A DNA stretch of 64,000 nucleotides, taken from Chara braunii. Lineage: Eukaryota > Streptophyta > Charophyceae > Charales > Characeae. Position 1 is the first letter of the stretch, and every line of letters begins with the position of its first letter. Below the pieces are notes generated by a model. That model did not search any database. It saw only the letters and a program-made list of their open reading frames with translations, and was not told the DNA's origin. Positions 21,575 through 32,206 of the stretch are shown in pieces. The stretch is from positions 4,440,652 to 4,504,651 of the forward strand of contig BFEA01000007.1 in NCBI GenBank assembly GCA_003427395.1, in the 5' to 3' direction. The position numbers and the translations under genes were made by a program.

Positions 21575-21690
21575 GGACCGGACCCTGGACCTCCCAGGCC
21601 CATCCGGACTTCCGGAAAACCGGGGTATTCCGGAATATCCGGACCGGTCCGGATCCCGTATATTGTGCTGAAAAAAAGAAAAAAAGAAAA
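21575..21690 (+). repeat. TCCGGA-rich tract followed by A-rich tail
   Basis: About 85 bp rich in CCGGA/TCCGG, ending near 21670 in A-rich sequence (AAAAAAAGAAAAAAAG). It has the same order, TCCGGA-rich then poly-A, as the minus strand of 1-161, and a further TCCGGA cluster lies at 22705-22775. The A tail suggests the 3' end of a retroposed repeat. Confidence 0.5.
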
Positions 21691-21835
21691 CGCCTCTACT
21701 CCTACTCCTCGTTATAAGCTCCGACTCCTATCTCGTCCTCCTCTTGTTCTCATCCAACTCCCCCTCCTCCTCCTCTTCGTCCTTCTCAACTCAGGCCTCA
21801 TTTTCTTTCTCATCCTCCTCATCCTCCTCTTCCTT

Positions 21836-21928
21836 TTTTGGGACCGTTTCTCGATTTTTGCTTGTCATCCGTGTACAGGGCCCATGCTAATGTTCTCCTT
21901 CCAATTTTAACGAATGTCCCTCGGCAAC
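21836..21928 (-). pseudogene. U6 snRNA-like pseudogene, minus strand
   Basis: On the minus strand the sequence carries the U6 landmarks in order: GGGACATTCG near the 5' end, TAAAATTGGAA, ACATTAGCATGG (U6 has GATTAGCATGG), a GGATGACA-like block and AAATCGAGAAACGG, followed by CCCAAAAAAGG. It diverges in the ACAGAGA box and the GCGCAAGG region, so it cannot be a functional spliceosomal RNA. Its 5' end overlaps that of the plus-strand copy at 21916, giving a head-to-head arrangement. Confidence 0.72.
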
Positions 21929-22015
21929 ATTCCAATAATGACGGCCAGAGGGAAGGGAAAGATTAGCATGGCCCCTGCGCCAAGATGACATGGATTAATC
22001 GAGAAATGGACCAAA
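21916..22015 (+). pseudogene. U6 snRNA-like pseudogene, plus strand
   Basis: Starts GTCCCTCGGC, like the U6 5' stem-loop. It carries AAGATTAGCATGGCCCCTGC (exact U6 core), a CCAAGATGACA block (U6 has CAAGGATGACA) and TAATCGAGAAATGGACCAAA, then an A-rich tail. Length (~100 nt) fits U6. The segment before the core is diverged and the ACAGAGA box is replaced by a purine run, so function is unlikely. No upstream plant U6 promoter elements (USE, TATA) are present because the minus-strand copy occupies that position. Confidence 0.82.
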
Positions 22016-22034
22016 GAAAAAATAAATAAACCAA

Positions 22035-22400
22035 AGAGGAGGAGGAGGAGGAGGAGGAGGAGGAGGAGGAGGAGGAGGGAGAAGACGAGGAGGAAGACAA
22101 GGAGAGGAGGAGGACGACGACGGAGGAGGCCGGAGTTGACGAGGAAGAAGACAAGGAGAGAAGGAGGATGACAGAGGAGACCGGAGTTGACGAGGAGGAG
22201 GAGGAGGAGGAGGAGGAGGAGGAGGGGGACAGCGACGATGACGACAACGACGGGAAAACAGGGTGGAGTTGACACGATCAAGGAGGAGGAGGAGGAGAAT
22301 GACGACAACGAGAAAGGATGGCGGAGTAGACAACGACGAGGAGGACAGGGAGAGAAGGAAGTGTGTGTTTGTGTGTAGGAGGAGGAGGAGGACGGCGAGG

Positions 22401-22484
<84 letters not shown>

Positions 22485-22500
22485 GGGAGAGACCTACAAC
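22035..22500. repeat. (GGA)n, (GT)n and (GA)n microsatellites
   Basis: (GGA)n from 22035 with GAC/GAA-interrupted continuation to ~22400, then (GT)n ~22404-22432 and (GA)n ~22433-22480. All long frames here, including a 391-codon minus-strand one, are simple-repeat artefacts. Confidence 0.9.
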
Positions 22501-22978
22501 TCGGGGGGCGTGCCAGCTCGTAGGCATTGAATTTCGCGGCTGCCTTTGGAAAATTCCGGCCTCAAAATCCCCCCCCCAACAGTACAAACAAACAAACAAA
22601 CAAAACCAAACCCCCTCGTACACTTTCCAGGCCTTCCGGATCGTCGGTGAGGGCGGTAAAAAATCAGGCACTATTTTTTTAGGGCGGCCCAGGGCGTTGG
22701 GCTGGGGCCCACACATCCGGACCAAGATCCGGACCCAGACCCCGGACCACAGACGGTCCGGACCCCTGTCCGGTGGTTCGGTAGCCCAACAGCTAGACAT
22801 CACCTCTCTGTCCCCAGGACTAACAAAACTCCCACTTAAACCACCAGTACATCCGGAGAAGGAGATCAGAGCCTCTCCTAAAAACTCCCACTTAAACCAC
22901 CAGTACACCCGGAACCGCCGATTCATTTTATCGACGGTCCATGGCCTCCAGATTTTCATTTTATTTTTGAGTAAACAG
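22501..22978. other. TCCGGA cluster and 30-bp direct repeat, no gene
   Basis: TCCGGA-rich cluster at 22705-22775. A near-exact direct repeat of ~30 bp (AAAACTCCCACTTAAACCAC...) lies at ~22826 and ~22880. Nothing gene-like was seen. Confidence 0.5.
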
Positions 22979-23402
22979 GGCCTTATGGTCGGATCCAAAT
23001 CCATTCTGGGGAGCGTCAATCCAGTCCCTATTCCCCCGCCAAGTCGATGAAGTTCAGATACATCATATGCACACTCACCCATCTTTCCATTCGGCTGAAG
23101 GATCCCTGACCAGCATTGATTGCTTCCTGTTACAGTAGGATTGACTGTCAGTTTGCCCTTCTCATATATTCCCCTCAGGTTCCTTGTGCCATAGTTGGCC
23201 TCCGGATTTTTAGGGGAGGCTCAATCTGCTTTTTTCGGATGTACTGGTGGTCTAACCCTGTCCTGCTGGTCAGGAAGAATCAGTCCAATTTTCTTATGAA
23301 AGTATCGGCATTGAAGGGCTGGCGAATCAGTTGCACTCAGGCTTCTTCTACATTGGCTGGCCCTTCTACAACCCAGTCACCTCTGCTATGGGCCTCAGTC
23401 TT
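22979..23402 (+). other. Exon-like stretches, possible disrupted host gene
   Basis: Positions 22979-23138 are open after an AACAG acceptor-like site (peptide includes LWSDPNPFWGASIQ). Positions 23274-23402 are open after TGGTCAG (peptide includes GLANQLHSGFFYIGWPFYNP). The second stretch looks protein-like in composition and ends where the TGTTACATGC element at 23402 begins, as if an exon were interrupted. No family was recognised and splicing cannot be confirmed here. Confidence 0.2.
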
Positions 23403-23681
23403 GTTACATGCTCCGCCTGCAACAGGCTGCACGGGCCATTTTCAGGCCCGTGTTGTTTTCAGCCTGAAAGCCTGAAAGCCTGAAAGCCTGAAAACAAGGG
23501 CCTGCAGGCCCCGTGTAGTTTTCAGCCCGAAAGCCTGAAAACAAGGGCCTGCAGGCCCCGTGTTGTTTTCAGCCTGAAAGCCTGAAAACAAGGGCCTACA
23601 GGCCCTGTGTCGTTTCAGCCTCCTTTTCATCACATTGCGGATCCTTGGCTTTACATACATTGCCCAACTGGGCATGTAACA
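23402..23681 (-). mobile_element. 280-bp copy of the TGTTACATGC element
   Basis: Has the same ends as the element at 17652-19003 (TGTTACATGC ... GCATGTAACA), in the opposite orientation. It keeps the tandem GGCCTGCAGGCCC / AGCCTGAAAGCC blocks and the ~65-bp end segment but lacks ~1 kb of the middle. No clear target duplication was seen. It is an internally deleted derivative or a minimal family member. Confidence 0.75.
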
Positions 23682-24769
23682 GTTAAAAGGGCCTTTACGA
23701 ATTAGACCCCAGATGAATGCCCAACAGTGAGGGGCCCTGTCGGCCAGAACTTAAATTCACGAGCAGCAACTCAAAAGACAAAGTTCCTGAGGTCAATGTC
23801 GCATCCATAATAAAGTGAAAAGTCATTTTGAAAGGTCAGAAACAGGTCCTGAATGAACAGGTATTGGACACAATTTTCTAGACTGAGTTAGGGTCATGTC
23901 TCCTCGATGAAAAGACATGTCTGTTCGGCAATGAGTCAGAGGCTACAGTCCCAGTCCAGTCATAATCCCACGAGTCAGTCCTGATTCAGACCAGGAGTCC
24001 AAAAGACAGGCCCGATGGCCCAAAGCAGCAGCAGACCATGGGAAAAGATACTGGGACACACTTTGCAACAACGGGTACTGGCCAGGAGTCCCAGACACTT
24101 GAGGCTGAATGCAGGCCACGCCAGGCCAGTCCAACACTATAAAGGACTGGCCAGCCTCCCATTTGGACAGATGCTCACTTCGCATGAGAGCGTGGAAGTG
24201 TTGTGGCACTCGTGCGCTTGATGTGTGCGAGCTGCGCTAGGCTGAAGAGCATGTGGGAAGGAAGAGAGTGCTGGCTGGAGGGAAGGCAGCCATAGCTGTG
24301 CCAGCGCTAGTTAGTATGTTAGTAGGGATAGTCAGTAGGAGATACCAGTGAGTAGTATTCCGAGTAAATCCTCGTGCGATAGGGAGTGTGCATGCACGAT
24401 GAGTGAGGGTAGACCAGGACTATAGACATAGAGGGAGAGAGAGAAGAAGGCAGACGAGAGAGGGGGAAGTGTGAGCTATGGTGACACTTACTTGTTGAGC
24501 GCTGTTGTTGACATTTGGCAGCTGGCGCTGATGAGTGCCAGGCTTAGAACTCATGTTGATCGAAGAAGACCTGTAACTCTGTTCAGCGCTATACACTTTG
24601 AACTCACGATGTTCTCTCTCTAAATCTGGGTTTGATAATTGAGTTTAGCTTCCTGGTTCTCATTCATCTTCTATTGGGTTTTGTGTGAGACTTCACAATC
24701 TGTGAAATCAGTGTATGTGCATGTGATCTGATGCACTCCAGCAAGTGAAGAACGGTCGGGTTCCTTGCA
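23682..24769 (+). mobile_element. Probable 5' LTR of element 4
   Basis: The 3' end is fixed by CCTTGCA at 24763-24769 followed by the primer site at 24774, exactly as in element 3. The 5' boundary cannot be determined because no matching 3' LTR exists in the window (the element is cut off in RT); the start given is only a limit. Confidence 0.5.
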
Positions 24770-24773
24770 AATT

Positions 24774-24790
24774 TGGTATCGGACCAGAAC
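24774..24790 (+). promoter_or_regulatory. Primer binding site of element 4
   Basis: TGGTATCGGACCAGAAC lies 4 bp after the LTR end, the same tRNA-iMet-type site as in element 3. Confidence 0.75.
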
Positions 24791-25696
24791 TTGTTACTCT
24801 CACTGTACGAGCTGGCATGATCAAGGCCGACGAGAAGGATAAGCTGGCTTGCGTATAGCTGGCGAGAGATGAAGTAAGATGTGAGGTGAAGAGGTGTTGG
24901 ATTAGGATAGAGGGGGAAGTTTGTCGAAGAAGAAGGGGCTAAGGAGGAGAAGACTTACCTGCGATTGGAGCAATTGGAGCGAATGTGGAGTCTTCATCAA
25001 CGGCTACAAAAAAGAGAAGAACCTCCTGCCCCATTTACCTCGATTGATTGCAAATTTGTGTGTCGTGTATCTCTTCCCCCTCCTTTCTGGTGGTCGCTGC
25101 TGCTGTCTAGACGAAACCTGTGCCCTGGTCTGATCTGACAGATAGGACTAGAGAGTCAACATCTGGTCTACGTGTTAGCCATCTGGTCTGTCGATAGGTA
25201 GGTAGGGAAGGTTGAGTCAGGGAATTGTGTACTGCCACGTCAGAGTGTAAGTGGCTGAGAACAGGGAAAACTGTGATAAATTGGATTTGTTTTTGAAGTA
25301 AGTTCAAGTTTCTCCTAGCTACCGACTCTATCGAAAGTGACCAGTCACACCATGAAAGGCATAAATCAGCTAAGTAACTCAACAGGCAGCAAACAAAAAA
25401 AGAAAAAAAAGAGTTTCTACTTTGTATATTGATTAGGAAGACGTCTATATCTTCTACATTATCAAATTTCGTTGTTCTGAAGCAGCGGCATCCAGATTTT
25501 GCAAAAAAAAAAAAAAGTCATAGATCCCATCCACTCAAGTAGACAAGGATCCGGGGTAGCTACTTGGTGGTCCGGCGGAGGTCTCCCCTGTCCTGTTCGC
25601 CACCATGGATGACTATCCCATGTACGGGATGTTGGCTCAGTCTGTTCTGTTGGGGCCATTATTCTGTTTCTTCTTTCCTCTCGGCTTCGGGAGAGT
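24791..25696 (+). other. 5' leader of element 4
   Basis: About 900 bp between primer site and the first Gag-like frame. It has short A-rich runs at 25395-25410 and 25502-25515 and no convincing gene. Confidence 0.5.
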
Positions 25697-26517
25697 GTGC
25701 ACTTCCCGCATGATGATGAGGTCCGGAACAGCAAAAAGCCCGGACTCTCAGCGGCAGAGCAGGCAGAAGTAGACAGTCGCTTAGCCGAGAAGAAGAAAGA
25801 AATAGAACAGAAAAGTAAGCAGAAAGAGGAAGAGTTGAGGGAGAAAACTCAAATGGAAGAAAAAATAATTAAAAAAGAGTTGAAAGAAAAACTGGAAAAA
25901 GAATTGCAGGAAGAACTAAAGACTATAGAGGAAGAAGATGAACCCACAGATGATGCAGACAGACTCATCAGACGTCGGCCTGAAAGGGGCGAAGCAGTCA
26001 GTCTGGTGGATTGAATATACAGGTCAGTCCCTTAAATTGGTATGACCAATACAGTTATTCCAGTGACAGGATTGAAGAGACGGAGGAAGAAAGGGGCACG
26101 TTTGTCACAAAATTGACATCAATTGAGGATAAAAGGGAAAAGGAACTCTTGCTAGAAGAAAAACGAGTAGAGCTGCACAGTAAAATGCTAGCAGCAAAGT
26201 GACAAGAGTTCGAAGAGAGGAAAAGACTGCATGCATAGGGTGAAAGGTTGCAAAGAGAATTACAGGCCCAGAAGGAAAAACAAACAGCAACTGAATAACA
26301 ACTTGCCCTCTTGGCAGCAACTGTTCTCTATACCAAACAAGAGGTGGCGGCAATGAACAAGACCTTGCAGAAAGTTGAAGCTCACCAGTATGAGTTTGAG
26401 GGAGTCTGGAATATCTTCCTGCAAAAATTTGTTGCAGAAGTCGATCAACATGTACAAGCATTCATTGTAAAATTAGACGAGCAGATCAGCAAAACTCTTA
26501 ACACCCGCCGTGATTGA
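25697..26517 (+). pseudogene. Gag N-terminal coiled-coil region (element 4)
   Basis: Frames 25697-26014, 26011-26202 and 26311-26517 together encode a strongly charged Lys/Glu heptad-like region (EEELREKTQMEEK and similar), consistent with a long coiled coil before the capsid. Stops at ~26012, 26200, 26236 and 26296 break it. Position before the gag domain matches element 3. No diagnostic enzyme motif is present. Confidence 0.55.
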
Positions 26518-26752
26518 GAAATTGGTAAGTAGCGGTGGAGGAGATGGAGAAGATGGGGACGGAGATAAGAAGAAAAAGGGAGTGTTGCAAGAAGACGCAG
26601 GGGCGATTAGGAAAATAAAAGTAAAGGTGTCATGGATATACACCGACAAAAAAAAAAGAAAGTGTTTTGCACTGGATTGGAGTGGTTGAGTCCTCTATGT
26701 GTACGGGCAACGTATTTCGTATTAGGACAGGGTTCTCATAGCTAGTTCGTGT

Positions 26753-27720
26753 ATGGTCGGAGATGCAATGAGCTTTGCAATTTCCCTGCAAAAAAAAGTT
26801 AATTGCCAGTCTATGGTAAAGTATTCACAGCAAAACCATAATGAAGATTTCTTTAAAGCGGTCCGGGAACGATTCGAAGATAAAAATTTAGCTCGAAGAA
26901 CTGAGATGTTAATCCTGAATATCGCTGATAAAACATAAAAAAGTGTATTCGCACTTAAATCTACCATGGATGAATTTTTGCAATGCGTTGAACATGGACT
27001 TACCGCGACACAGATTCTTAATAACTTTGCAAGAGCACTACCCAATCCTCTCCGCACTCAATTATATCCCCGCACCAAAGAAGAGGGGATGACTTATGAG
27101 AAGTTCAGCAAGATCGCATTAGACCATGCTGGTTTCTTGGCCGAAGCCAATTACTGTCATTATTAAAAAGATCTGCCAGCGGGAATGAAGTGGCAGAACC
27201 GCACCATCTCAGGAAGTATTCCTGGGAAAGATAACCTTATTCTGACCTTTGAAGAATGAGGTGTCGAGACTCTCTCCTACGACCAAATAGATTATGGTCT
27301 GGACGGAGAACCGAACGGCACGGTAGTTTAGGAGGGGGTCTACGCGACCGTTGCAGCCCGTGGAGGAGGGCAACAAGGTAGAGGCCGTGGCAGAGGAGGA
27401 GGAGGCCGTGGTTGTGGAGGAAGAGGACCCGACACCTAGAGAAGTGGTGGCGAAGGATGTTACTACGCGGGAGGAAGAGGCAATGATCCCTCGCAAGGTG
27501 GTCGAGGTTCCAACTATACATCGAGCAGAGGAAGAGGCACGTGGTTTGAGAATTGGGACAAACCATATCCACCCCATCGTGGTTTGCCCGAAGGCAAACC
27601 TTGGGAAAAATTGGGAATCACATAAAAAGTTTGGCAAGAAAGGAAAGTCGCCGATCAATGCCTCAAATGTGGTGACCCCAACCACATCGTTCCCTTCTAC
27701 CCAAATTATAAACAACCAAA
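26753..27720 (+). pseudogene. Gag capsid and nucleocapsid (element 4)
   Basis: Capsid-like sequence from ~26753 (FFKAVRERFEDKNLARRTEM), a TAA at 26936, then ALKSTMDEFLQCVEHG and MTYEKFSKIALDHAGF, which match the element 1 Gag ([23 protein letters not shown]). Further stops follow at 27164, 27257 and 27328. An RG/GG-rich linker at ~27340-27540 leads to a knuckle CLKCGDPNHIVPFYP whose last Cys is Tyr. Six or more lesions show this gag is dead. Confidence 0.75.
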
Positions 27721-27804
27721 AGGGAACAACCAGTAGGGGTTTCAGTTGCCTCTACAAGAACCTCGGATGCAAGCAGACTTACATCCTCCCATTCGAAGTT
27801 TTCT

Positions 27805-28980
27805 GTGGCAGAAACTGAAAAGTTTAATGATCTTCACCTAGTTAGTTGTCCACAGGTAGTTAGTATATGTACCTCTCTAGGTGGATCACTCGAAGGCATG
27901 AGTGATGAGTTGGCTCGCCGCAAAGCCTGGGTCAAAATGAAAAAACGGAAAGGACAGCTAATGATTAAAGATCTAGAAGTCAATAAAGTAAGAGTAGGAG
28001 GTATGATTGACATTGGGTCAGCACGCAACTATATTAGTAAGAAAGGTTTGCAAAAGTTGTGTCTCGAGCTAAAGGTAAAACAGTTGGATGAGCCCGTAGT
28101 AAGTAACTTAGTGAACAGTAGTGAGATTGTGATGGATAAATATGGTGAAGAGATTCAGACGTACTTTCCGCTTGAGGCAGAGGGGAAGGTGAAACGCGTT
28201 TTTCACTCTCTGACTCTCTTGGTGGAAGATAGTCTCATTTTTGACATTCTTTTAGGCACATATTGGGGGGAAGTTGCAGATGCGGATGTGAAGTTGAGGG
28301 ACCACGAGTATTGGCTCCCTAGTCCGCAAGGTGGAAAAATGAAAATCCGCCTGTTTCATGAATCAGGTAAGGAAAGCAACTTAGCTCATTGTTGCATGAG
28401 TGCCCCCGCGTTCGTCCGCCATGTAAGGAAGTACAATTTATATGATCAAGTGTTTGTGGCATATGTGCGTCCAGTTAAGGAAGGTGAAGCTAAGGAAGAG
28501 GCAAAATCCCCAGAAGTTGAGGAAATTTTGAAAGAATTCGCAGATGTAGCAGAGACCTCAAGCGCTGTGGTGGAACGACCAATCAAACATCGTATTGAAA
28601 TTATCCCTGGAAGCCAGATTCCAAAGGGTCCGATTTATGGAATGTCACCAGAAGAATTGGATGAACTCCGAACCCAACTCGACGAAATGCTGAAAAAGGG
28701 ATGGATAAGGCCTAGCTCCTCGCCTTATGGTGCACCAGTGCTATTTGTGTCGAAGAAAGATGGCGAGGTCCGCATGTGTATTGATTATAGAAGGTCAAAT
28801 GATATAACTGTCAAAAACGTTGAACCATTACCCAAAATTGATGATTTGCTGGATAGAGTTCAAAAAATCAGATACTTCACAAAAATTGTTATGAAGTCTG
28901 GCTACCATCAAATTGAGGTAGAGTCAGAAGACCAATATAAAACTGCCTTTCGTGTAAGGTATGGGCACTATGAATCCGTT
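27805..28980 (+). pseudogene. Protease and RT N-terminal half (element 4, truncated)
   Basis: A continuous frame of ~390 pol codons, colinear with element 1. The retropepsin site reads MIDIGSA (DIG instead of DSG/DTG). RT shows [25 protein letters not shown] and DDLLDRVQ. Motif A reads KIVMKSGYHQ, with the catalytic Asp replaced by Val. Pol homology ends at GHYE (~28977) and the frame runs on for ~100 codons into rDNA spacer, making a chimeric 497-codon frame. Both enzymes carry disabling changes. Confidence 0.85.
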
Positions 28981-29624
28981 CATGACCAAAACCCTCCCCC
29001 AACGGCCCTCCACCCCGAGATTCATACCACCTCGACTGTGTCGAGGACGCCAATTAGTCCGGAAATGAGAACCCCGTTGGAAAGGAAGCGAGGACGAAAC
29101 GGGGAGGGGTTGAGGACCCCACAACACACCCCGCCCCTAGCCTTTACCACGACCCTCGATCCCCAAACAAGCCACAAGCTCCACACGAAGCCGAGGTTGA
29201 GGGCGGGATGGAAAGGAGGTTTGGACAAAGTTGAGACGGGAAGGAGCGGGGATACGCAAGCCGAGGACAGTCGCCACCACCCGACATCCCGCCCCTGACC
29301 CTCCTGCAGGGTTGTACGTCCCTGGACCAACCGCCATCCAGACCAGAAGTCGAGAATGGGGCCTGGCCGAGGTAACAACCTGCGGAGGCGAGACGGGATG
29401 AAGGGGGAGCAATGCCACAAGGCCCCAGACCCTGCCTACTCCCCCCACCCTCGACCTACACCACGGCCCCCTCTGCACTGGGCCAGCCGCCAGCTGGGCA
29501 CTAAGGCCAGGATGGTGCTGAAACGGAAGAGAAAAGCGGATGTAGGGAGGATGGGGGCAAAGGGCGACAAAAGCGAGAGAGCAAACCAGCGTCCCACACC
29601 CCGAAGATCGGCCGTTCACGTATC
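28981..29624 (-). other. Presumed ITS1 (rDNA spacer)
   Basis: GC-rich sequence immediately 3' of the 18S gene in its own orientation, where ITS1 belongs. It is broken by element 4 before any 5.8S sequence appears. Identification is by position only. Confidence 0.6.
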
Positions 29625-29635
29625 AATGATCCTTT

Positions 29636-29695
<60 letters not shown>

Positions 29696-29749
29696 ACGAA
29701 CTTCTCACAGCACCCCCAGCGACAAACTGTCGAGATCACCGCAATCCAG

Positions 29750-29780
<31 letters not shown>

Positions 29781-29781
29781 T

Positions 29782-29813
<32 letters not shown>

Positions 29814-30176
29814 ATCAGCGTGGGCTGATGACTTGCGCTTACTAGGTGTTCCTCGTTCAAGATCGATAATTACAACAGTCTATCCTAGAACATCTAAGGG
29901 CATCACAGACCTGTTATTGCCTCAAACTTCCGTTGGCTAGTCGTCCAACAGTCCCTCTAAGAAGCTGGCCACGAGGAAAGGTCCCCGCGTAGCTATTTAG
30001 CAGGCAGAGGTCTCGTTCGTTAACGAAATTAACTAGACAAATCACTCCACCAACTAAGAACGGTCATGCACCACCACCTATAGAATCAGGAAATAAATCT
30101 CAATCTATCAATCCTTGTTATGTCTGGACATGGTGAGTTTCCCCGTGTTGAGTCAAATTAAGCCGCAGGCTCCACA

Positions 30177-30233
<57 letters not shown>

Positions 30234-30304
30234 TTGGAACCCGTAAACTTTNATTTCTCACAAGGTGCTGGCAGAGTCATCCAATAGACATCCGCCAATC
30301 CCTA

Positions 30305-30341
<37 letters not shown>

Positions 30342-32206
30342 CATCGTCTTCAATTCCCCAACTTTCGTTTTTGATTAATGAGAACGTCCTTGGCAAATGC
30401 TTTCACAGAAGTTCGTAATCCATAAATCCAAGAATTTCACCTTTAACAATGGAATATGAATGCCCCCAACGGTTTCTATTAATCATTACTCCAATCCCGA
30501 AGACCAACGAAATAGGACCAGAGTCCTATCGNGTTATTCCATGCTAATATGTTCAGAGCACAAGCCTGCTTTGAACACTCTAATTTTTTCAAAGTAACAG
30601 TGCCGACTCTGGATCCCAACCAATAAAGGCAAGGAACGCATAACCGGCAAGAAAGACGAAAGGGTCGGTACACGCCCGCAAGAGCGGATCAACCCCTCCC
30701 ACCCAAAATCCAACTACGAACTTTTTAACTGCAACAACTTAAATATACGCTATTGGAGTTGGAATTACCGCGGCTGGTGACACCAGACTTGTCCTCCAAT
30801 GGATCCTCATTCAAGGAGTTTACGATTGTTCTCATTCCAATTATCGGACCCGAAAGAGCCCAGTATTGTTATTTATTGTCACTACCTCCCTATGTCAGGA
30901 TTGTGTAATTTACACGCCTGCTGCCATCCTTGGATGTGGTAGCCATCTCTCAGGCTCCCTCTCCGGAATCGAACCCTAATTCTCCGTCACCCGTTACCAC
31001 CATGGTAGGCCTCTATCCTACCATTGAAAGTTGATAGGGCAGAAATTTGAATGGAACATCGCCGGCTCAAANGCCATGCGATTCGACAAGTCACAATGAT
31101 TCGCCGCAACAACGGGCAAGCCCGGATCGGCCTTTTATCCAATAAATACATCCGTTCCAGAAGTCGGGATATGCTGCACGTATTAGCTCTAGAATTACCA
31201 CGGTTATCCGAGTGGTAAGGAGACCATTAAATAAATGATAACTGATTTAATGAGCCATTCACAGTTCAGTTGTTTAAAGGTTGTACAGGTTGGAGACAAC
31301 CTTAGGGGGGTCCTTGTCGCACGGCCATTGAGGGCAGTCTCGCCAGACTGGCTGGCGCGTCGAGCCTTCCTACGCTCTCGGAGCGGGTACTACAGTCGCC
31401 AAGCGAGACCCACTCTGACGGCCCTGCCCACAATGGTATCGTATGCTCTACCCGCTCCCCACACCCCCTAACACACACACACTCATTGGACCAGATGAGA
31501 CACTCCAAAGACAACACACATCCTCACGTTTGGAAGATGGAAAGGTATCGACCACGTCCGACGCTCCGTGGCCGCATGCAACGCATCAGAGTACCCACGA
31601 ACTCAGACCATGATTGCCCCAGAGGTATTTGTGTCGGGAGGCATATCCCACCCAGTCGCACCCATATCACCGCGGCGCCCATCCCTGCTATGAAAGAGAC
31701 CTGTCTGAGCTTGCCCTTCCATAAGGTAGCCTATGTCTACTCCTATCTATATCCCAACACTCCTACCCAGCCATGCGCCTCTACCCAACCACGATGGACC
31801 TGATTTTTTCAAGGTTTTTTTCTTATTTTTTTTCGGTAAAAACCCCCAAGCGGTAATAGCTCCCACAAATCAACGCGGCTCCGCTTTCGCGACCCTGTAT
31901 TTTCTGTCAGGGCCCTCAACCCTCGTCGTGCCCGACTATTTTTATGCCCACACGGAAACCACTACATGCGCACAATACATGTGCCATCCCGACTCCCACC
32001 ACATTGACAGTGCAAACCACAACCCCAAGGAGCAGACTGCACCCGAGACTCGATCCCCCCAACACCGACTCCAACCCGCAGCAGCCGGTGTGTGAATGGT
32101 TGTGCGCTATGAGAGCGCAGTTTCACAGTGCTAAGTGTTCACACTTAGACGTGCATGGCGTAGTCTTTAAGACAAGCATATGACTACTGGCAGGACCAAC
32201 TAGGTA
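29625..32206 (-). rRNA. 18S rRNA gene copy, interrupted, likely pseudogene
   Basis: Small-subunit rRNA on the minus strand. The 3' end (GTAGGTGAACCTGCGGAAGG-like) is at ~29625. Universal blocks are visible, including the complements of GTACACACCGCCCGTC (~29787) and TTAATTTGACTCAACACGGG (~30150). The main body runs to 31268. The 5'-terminal ~90 nt lie at 32116-32206, after an 847-bp insertion. Several universally conserved positions are changed: the 5' end reads TACCTAGTTGGTCCTGCC instead of TACCTGGTTGATCCTGCC, and the block before the canonical CACCACC differs. Body and 5' piece together make ~1.73 kb, near the normal size. Sequence and signature are streptophyte-like. Undetermined bases occur at 30252, 30532 and 31072. 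Confidence 0.93.
31269..32115. other. 847-bp insertion in the 5' part of 18S
   Basis: Sequence unrelated to SSU rRNA, located between bases corresponding to about 18S positions 80-100. The flanks carry an imperfect duplication (CACAGTTCA on one side, CGCAGTTTCACA on the other), as expected of a transposition-type insertion. No ORF of note and no group I intron core was recognised. Confidence 0.7.

Noticed and set aside
21916-22015. Functional U6 snRNA gene
   Set aside because: The ACAGAGA region and part of the 5' half are altered and no upstream U6 promoter is possible, because the opposite-strand copy occupies that position.
21907-23082. 391-codon minus-strand ORF
   Set aside because: It is built from (GGA)n, (GT)n and (GA)n microsatellites and overlaps the U6-like sequences; Leu/Ser runs are artefacts.
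28981-29298. Novel C-terminal domain of the element 4 polyprotein
   Set aside because: The ~100 codons after the RT break are read from rDNA spacer sequence and only happen to be open.
31269-32115. Group I intron or homing-endonuclease insertion in 18S
   Set aside because: Insertion site is not a usual intron site, no group I core or endonuclease motif was recognised, and an imperfect flanking duplication points to transposition.
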